A stretch of 40,503 bases of DNA from an uncultured Rhodospira sp. Its GTDB lineage: Bacteria; Pseudomonadota; Alphaproteobacteria; Rhodospirillales; Rhodospirillaceae. Of the stretch, positions 37,130 through 40,503 are shown piece by piece. The notes beneath the pieces are model-generated. The model was given only the letters and a program-made list of their open reading frames with translations. It had not been told where the DNA came from and did no database searches. Location: the NCBI RefSeq assembly GCF_937138205.1, contig NZ_CAKZOT010000014.1:1-40503 (forward strand), given 5' to 3'. Made by a program: the position numbers and the translations under genes. Every line of letters begins with the position of its first letter. Positions within the stretch are counted from its first letter, which is position 1.

Positions 37130-38470
37130 ATGTGGCTTACGTTCCGTTCCATTGCCTCTTTGCTGATCGGCGTCAGCATCATGTTCCTGGGCCAGGGCCT
37201 GTTGGGGACCCTGCTGGGCGTCAACCTGGCCGCCTCCGACCTGCCCTCGACGGTGAGCGGCCTTGTGATGTCCGGCTACTTCCTCGGGCTGGTGCTGGGC
37301 TCGCTGTTCGCCATCCATATCATTCGGCGGGTCGGGCACATCCGGGCCTTCGCCGCCCTGGCCTCGATCTTTTCGGCGGCGGCACTGACGCACGCGTTCT
37401 TTTCCGACCCGATCCTGTGGGGCGTCTTGCGGGTGATCGCCGGCTTCTGCATGGCCGGCCTGCTGATGTGCACCGAAAGCTGGTTGAACGAGAAAGCCAC
37501 GCGCGAGACCCGGGGCACCGTCCTGTCCCTGTACATGATCGCCACCTATCTGTCCCTGGGTGTGGGGCAGTTCCTGCTGCAATTGGGGGATACCGCCGGC
37601 TATATGCTGTACGCCTTGGTGTCCATCCTGCTGTCGATGGCCCTCGTGCCGGTCGCCCTGACCACCATGCCCGGTCCGGCGTTGCCGACCCCGCGCCGCT
37701 TCGGCATCACCCACCTGTTCCGGATTTCACCGGCCGGCGTGATGGGCTGCCTGGGCTCCGGGCTGGCGCAAGGCGCGTTCTACGGCATGGGACCGCTGTT
37801 CGCGCGCCAGCTCGGGCTGGATCTGGCGGGCACGGCGGCGTTCATGTCGGCCGTCATTCTTGGCGGGCTGGTGCTGCAATGGCCCCTGGGGTGGATGTCC
37901 GACCGGCTGGACCGGCGCCTGGTCATCGTGCTCGTCAGTCTGGCCATGGCGGCCTCCGGCGCGGGCGTGGTGGCGCTCAGCTTCGGCGGCCTGGATGCGG
38001 ATTCGTTGACGTTCGTGGCCAGCCTGCTCGGCCTGTCGGCCCTGTTCGGTGCCCTGTTGAGCACCCTGTATCCGCTGGCCATCGCGCTGGCCAACGACTG
38101 GATCGAGCCGCAGGACATGGTGCCGGCCAGCGGCGGCCTGCTGCTGGCCTACAGCATCGGCGCGGTGGCCGGGCCGATCGCCGCCTCGCTGCTGATGGAC
38201 CTGATCGGGCCGGCGGGCCTGTTCGTCCTGGTGGTCGCCGTGGGGATCGTCGTGGCGATCTTTACGTGGGTGCGGATGCAGATGCGCGAGTCCGTGCCGA
38301 TGGAAGAGCAGGCCCCGGTGCAGATCGTGCCGCGCATGACCGCCGTGGCCTACACCCTGCTGCCGACCGAGGACGAGGACGGCCAGCTCGCCTTCGACTT
38401 CGACGCCCCGCCCGACCCGGTCAACGATCCGGACGCGGACCCGGCGGTCGAGGCCGAGGCGGCCGCCTGA
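37130..38470 (+). CDS. Major facilitator superfamily transporter, YcaD-like
   Basis: A 446-residue inner-membrane transporter with 12 predicted helices. The first helix pair (LLIGVSIMFLGQGLLGTLLG, LVMSGYFLGLVLGSLF) is followed by the loop HIIRRVGHIRAF, the usual basic loop 2-3. TESWLNEKATRETRGTVLSLY in the first half is characteristic of the YcaD-type family. WMSDRLDRR is the matching loop of the second half. An acidic cytosolic tail of about 60 residues (DEDGQLAFDFDAPPDPVNDP...) follows the last helix, unusual in length. The substrate is unknown. The ATG at 37130 has CCGGAGCC 9-12 nt upstream as ribosome-binding site. Confidence 0.88.
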   Translation: MWLTFRSIASLLIGVSIMFLGQGLLGTLLGVNLAASDLPSTVSGLVMSGYFLGLVLGSLFAIHIIRRVGHIRAFAALASIFSAAALTHAFFSDPILWGVLRVIAGFCMAGLLMCTESWLNEKATRETRGTVLSLYMIATYLSLGVGQFLLQLGDTAGYMLYALVSILLSMALVPVALTTMPGPALPTPRRFGITHLFRISPAGVMGCLGSGLAQGAFYGMGPLFARQLGLDLAGTAAFMSAVILGGLVLQWPLGWMSDRLDRRLVIVLVSLAMAASGAGVVALSFGGLDADSLTFVASLLGLSALFGALLSTLYPLAIALANDWIEPQDMVPASGGLLLAYSIGAVAGPIAASLLMDLIGPAGLFVLVVAVGIVVAIFTWVRMQMRESVPMEEQAPVQIVPRMTAVAYTLLPTEDEDGQLAFDFDAPPDPVNDPDADPAVEAEAAA

Positions 38471-38480
38471 GGACGCGCGC

Positions 38481-39155
38481 ATGGCCTCCCGCCCCCGTAC
38501 CCCGGCGCCCGCGCCGCCGACCCGGCCGGAAACGCACGCCCGCCTCGCCACGCACGCGCCGCGCACGTGGCAGCGGATGCTGTCGGGCCGGCGGCTGAAC
38601 CTGCTCGACCCCTCACCCATGGACATCGAAATCGGCGACATCGCCCTGGGCCTGTCGCGCAACACGCGCTGGAACGGCCAGACCGAGGGCGATCACGCTT
38701 GGTCGGTGGCGCAGCATTCGGTGGTCGTGGTCGAGGTGGTGCGCCGGCTGCTCGCCCCCCGCCGCGACAGCGAACTGGAGATGGCCGCGCTGCTGCACGA
38801 CGCCTCCGAATACGTTACCCACGACCTGATCACGCCCTTGAAGGCGGTGGTCGGCGACGTCTTCAAGGAGGTCGAGGACCGCCTGATGGTGGCCGTGCAT
38901 CTGCGCTTCGGCCTGCCGCCGCGCCTGGACGTGGAGCGCAAGGCGCTGGTCAAGCGCGCCGACCTGATTGTCGGCGCCACCGAGGCCGTGCAACTGGCCG
39001 GCTTCCGCGCCGGCGAGGTCAAGACCCTGCTGGGCATCAAGGAAAAGCCCTGGCCGGACCTGACCTTGACCCCGCTGCCCTCGCGCGAGGCGGAACGGCG
39101 CTTCCTGGAGACGTTCGAGGCCATCGGTGCTAGGCTGGCGCTGGAGCGGCGGTAG
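38481..39155 (+). CDS. HD-domain phosphohydrolase, YfbR-like
   Basis: A 224-residue metal-dependent phosphohydrolase related to the 5'-deoxynucleotidase YfbR. The metal-binding His and HD residues are in SVAQHSVVVVEV and ALLHDASEYVTHDLITPLK; a later Asp lies in RADLIVGATEA. The family dephosphorylates deoxynucleoside 5'-monophosphates. The first 25 residues are Pro/Arg-rich and not conserved, so the true start could be later (for example near RTWQRMLSG). It begins 10 bp after the MFS stop. Confidence 0.85.
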   Translation: MASRPRTPAPAPPTRPETHARLATHAPRTWQRMLSGRRLNLLDPSPMDIEIGDIALGLSRNTRWNGQTEGDHAWSVAQHSVVVVEVVRRLLAPRRDSELEMAALLHDASEYVTHDLITPLKAVVGDVFKEVEDRLMVAVHLRFGLPPRLDVERKALVKRADLIVGATEAVQLAGFRAGEVKTLLGIKEKPWPDLTLTPLPSREAERRFLETFEAIGARLALERR

Positions 39156-39163
39156 GGGGCGGT

Positions 39164-39239
39164 ATGCGGATCATTTCGCGCGGCTCGGTTTGTCGGGACA
39201 CATGCCGAGTACGATCGCATCGACGCGGAGTCCATCTGA
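39164..39239 (+). pseudogene. higB: higB toxin gene with its middle deleted
   Basis: The ATG at 39164 starts MRIISR, the usual HigB N-terminus. One frame over, the sequence ends RFVGTHAEYDRIDAESI and a TGA at 39237-39239, exactly the family C-terminus. Only 76 bp remain of a gene of about 290 bp, so the central RNase-like core is gone and the two ends are out of frame. The stop overlaps the higA ATG as TGATG, the native coupling of higBA operons. HigB is a ribosome-dependent mRNA interferase; this one cannot work. Confidence 0.75.
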
Positions 39240-39616
39240 TGCCGCCTGTCACCGTCCATCCCATCCGCACCGACGCCGACCACCGGGCCGCCCTGGCGCG
39301 GATCGAGCATCTGATGGCGGCGGACAACCCGGCCGACGACGATGAACTCGCCGTGCTGGCGGCCCTGGTCGAGGACTGGGAGGATCGGCATATGCCCATG
39401 GATCCGCCCGAGCCCCTGGCCGCGATCCGTTTCCGCATGGAGCAGCAGGACATGACCCTCGACGATCTGGCGCATCTGTTGGGCGGACAGGCCGAGGCCG
39501 AGGCGGTCTTGGCCGGTCGGCGCGACCTGACCGTGCCCATGATCCGCGCCCTGCGCGACCATCTGGGGATCCCGGCCGATGTTTTGATCGGCCATGGCCC
39601 CGCGTCGGCGGCGTAA
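39239..39616 (+). CDS. higA: HigA-family antitoxin, orphaned
   Basis: A 125-residue antitoxin of the HigA/XRE type. The N-terminus [20 protein letters not shown] and [20 protein letters not shown] are family hallmarks, followed by a helix-turn-helix from [17 protein letters not shown] to [20 protein letters not shown]. In most HigA proteins the recognition helix reads GSRxRVSEVL; here it is [10 protein letters not shown], so DNA contacts may have changed. The ATG overlaps the stop of the deleted higB. It may persist as an anti-addiction antitoxin or a repressor, both inferred. Confidence 0.85.
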   Translation: MPPVTVHPIRTDADHRAALARIEHLMAADNPADDDELAVLAALVEDWEDRHMPMDPPEPLAAIRFRMEQQDMTLDDLAHLLGGQAEAEAVLAGRRDLTVPMIRALRDHLGIPADVLIGHGPASAA

Positions 39617-39648
39617 GCCATCGCGTTGACTGTTTCGGGTTGATTTCC

Positions 39649-40266
39649 ATGCCCATCACCCTGCGTCCCCTGACCGGCGCTGACCTGGAGGCCGCGTTGC
39701 CCGATCTGGCGCGGTTGCGCATCAGCGTGTTCCGGGCCTTCCCGTACCTCTATGACGGGGACGAGGCCTACGAGAGACGCTACCTGCGCACCTACGTCGA
39801 GACCCCCGGTGGCGTGCTGATCGCCGCGCTGGATGGCGACCGGGTGGTTGGCGCCGCGACCGGTGTGCCGCTGGCCGGCGAGCCGGAGGACGTGCGCGCC
39901 GCCGTCGCCGCCGCCGGCCTGGACGTGGCGACCACCTTCTACTTCGGCGAATCGGTTCTGGAGCCGGCCTACCGGGGCCAGGGGATCGGCGTGCGCTTTT
40001 TCGAGCACCGCGAGGCGCACGCGCGCGCCCTGGGCGGGTTCACCCATGCCGTCTTCTGCGCCGTCGAGCGCCCCGTCGATCACCCGCGCCGCCCGCCGGG
40101 CTATCAGCCGCTGGACGAATTCTGGCGCCGGCGCGGGTATGCGCCGCTGCCAAACGCCCGCTGCACGTTCTCATGGCGCGACCTGGACGACGCAACGGAG
40201 AGCCCCAAGCCGATGGCGTTCTGGGGTCGCCGCCTGGAGACGGAACAGGCGCGGACCGGCGCCTGA
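39649..40266 (+). CDS. GNAT-family N-acetyltransferase
   Basis: A 205-residue acetyl-CoA-dependent acyltransferase. The acetyl-CoA pyrophosphate loop [10 protein letters not shown] (about 115-124) follows the beta-4 strand [13 protein letters not shown]. The C-terminus has the typical [17 protein letters not shown] segment. The acceptor is unknown. The ATG at 39649 matches the expected beta-1 start ([15 protein letters not shown]); an upstream TTG at 39640 is less likely. No strong Shine-Dalgarno sequence is visible. It follows higA by 32 bp and could belong to the same small transcription unit. Confidence 0.85.
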   Translation: MPITLRPLTGADLEAALPDLARLRISVFRAFPYLYDGDEAYERRYLRTYVETPGGVLIAALDGDRVVGAATGVPLAGEPEDVRAAVAAAGLDVATTFYFGESVLEPAYRGQGIGVRFFEHREAHARALGGFTHAVFCAVERPVDHPRRPPGYQPLDEFWRRRGYAPLPNARCTFSWRDLDDATESPKPMAFWGRRLETEQARTGA

Positions 40267-40457
40267 CCGCTTTCCCTGACCGACCGGCGCGCGGTCGTCG
40301 GGTCGTGTTGGCGTGGGGATCGAATCCGGGGGATGCCTTCTCGGTTCGCTATTGCAGGACCGTCGACGCCGCAACGCCGGCAAGACGCCCGCGGGGCGGA
40401 GTCGGCGCGCGTCAGCGGGCCAATCCGCCGCCCGGACCGTGGATGGAGGCTTGCGCA

Positions 40458-40503
40458 TGGGACGCGAAGGCGGCCTGCGGGCTCTGGGGGCCGCGCCATG
40501 GGC
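40458..40503 (+). CDS. Possible start of a gene running off the window
   Basis: GGAGG at 40446-40450 sits 7 nt before an ATG at 40458, and the frame stays open to the window end (MGREGGLRALGAAPW). The 190 bp before it show no gene. The evidence is the ribosome-binding site only; the product cannot be named. Confidence 0.3.

Overview
The window is a piece of a GC-rich alphaproteobacterial chromosome, most likely Rhodospirillales-like. This is inferred from the dnaN-recF-gyrB cluster, a DUF1491 protein, a DUF3489 relic, MeaB, HemN, and the strongly GC-biased third codon positions of the core genes. AT-richer islands interrupt this background: positions 55-334, 3591-4475, and the 5' half of the large secreted-protein gene.

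Layout. Positions 1-334 hold the terminal repeats of an IS21-like element that cuts off an AT-rich minus-strand gene. Next come parE (minus, with a promoter that predicts a nearly leaderless mRNA), a GT-A-like glycosyltransferase candidate, and an AT-rich orphan HEPN-type protein. Positions 4615-12349 carry a plus-strand run of a YciA-like thioesterase, a glutamine amidotransferase, a GT39-like membrane glycosyltransferase, then dnaN, recF and gyrB. A soluble PAS-histidine kinase, a 27-residue membrane ORF and meaB follow. Positions 15781-20091 encode a 1436-residue secreted modular protein (beta-helix, Ig-like segment, two LamG-like modules that look identical at DNA level, two C-terminal modules).

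Positions 20104-22500 are scarred: a 99-bp IS5-type MITE with TAA target duplication, an array of GACGTC palindromes, a coaBC stump, an intact LysE exporter and a broken LysE. The gene at 22552-25437 is the strongest candidate for an undescribed system: a RelE/ParE-like N-terminus fused to an SF1 helicase and ankyrin repeats. It is followed by the decayed C-terminus of what looks like csx17, the large subunit of a type I-U/I-G CRISPR effector. No CRISPR array or other cas gene is visible.

Positions 26733-30817 form a pgaBCD-like operon for poly-N-acetylglucosamine export. Its PgaB has the two catalytic domains in the reverse of the usual order and a helical tail, and its PgaD-like gene runs into an IS5 transposase fragment. 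Positions 30630-32340 are a gene graveyard (IS5, DUF7220-like, frameshifted DUF3489). Then come hemN (minus) and a plus-strand run: hyi, an Rpn-family nuclease, DUF1491, a second amidotransferase, an MFS transporter, an HD hydrolase, an internally deleted higB with its surviving higA, a GNAT acetyltransferase and the first codons of another gene.

Working together: dnaN, recF, gyrB and parE serve replication and topology; the pga genes form a biofilm polysaccharide unit that may act alongside the secreted adhesin-like protein. The helicase, HEPN, csx17, Rpn and higBA items suggest repeated gain and loss of defence or mobile genes. All family assignments are from reading the sequence, with no database search.
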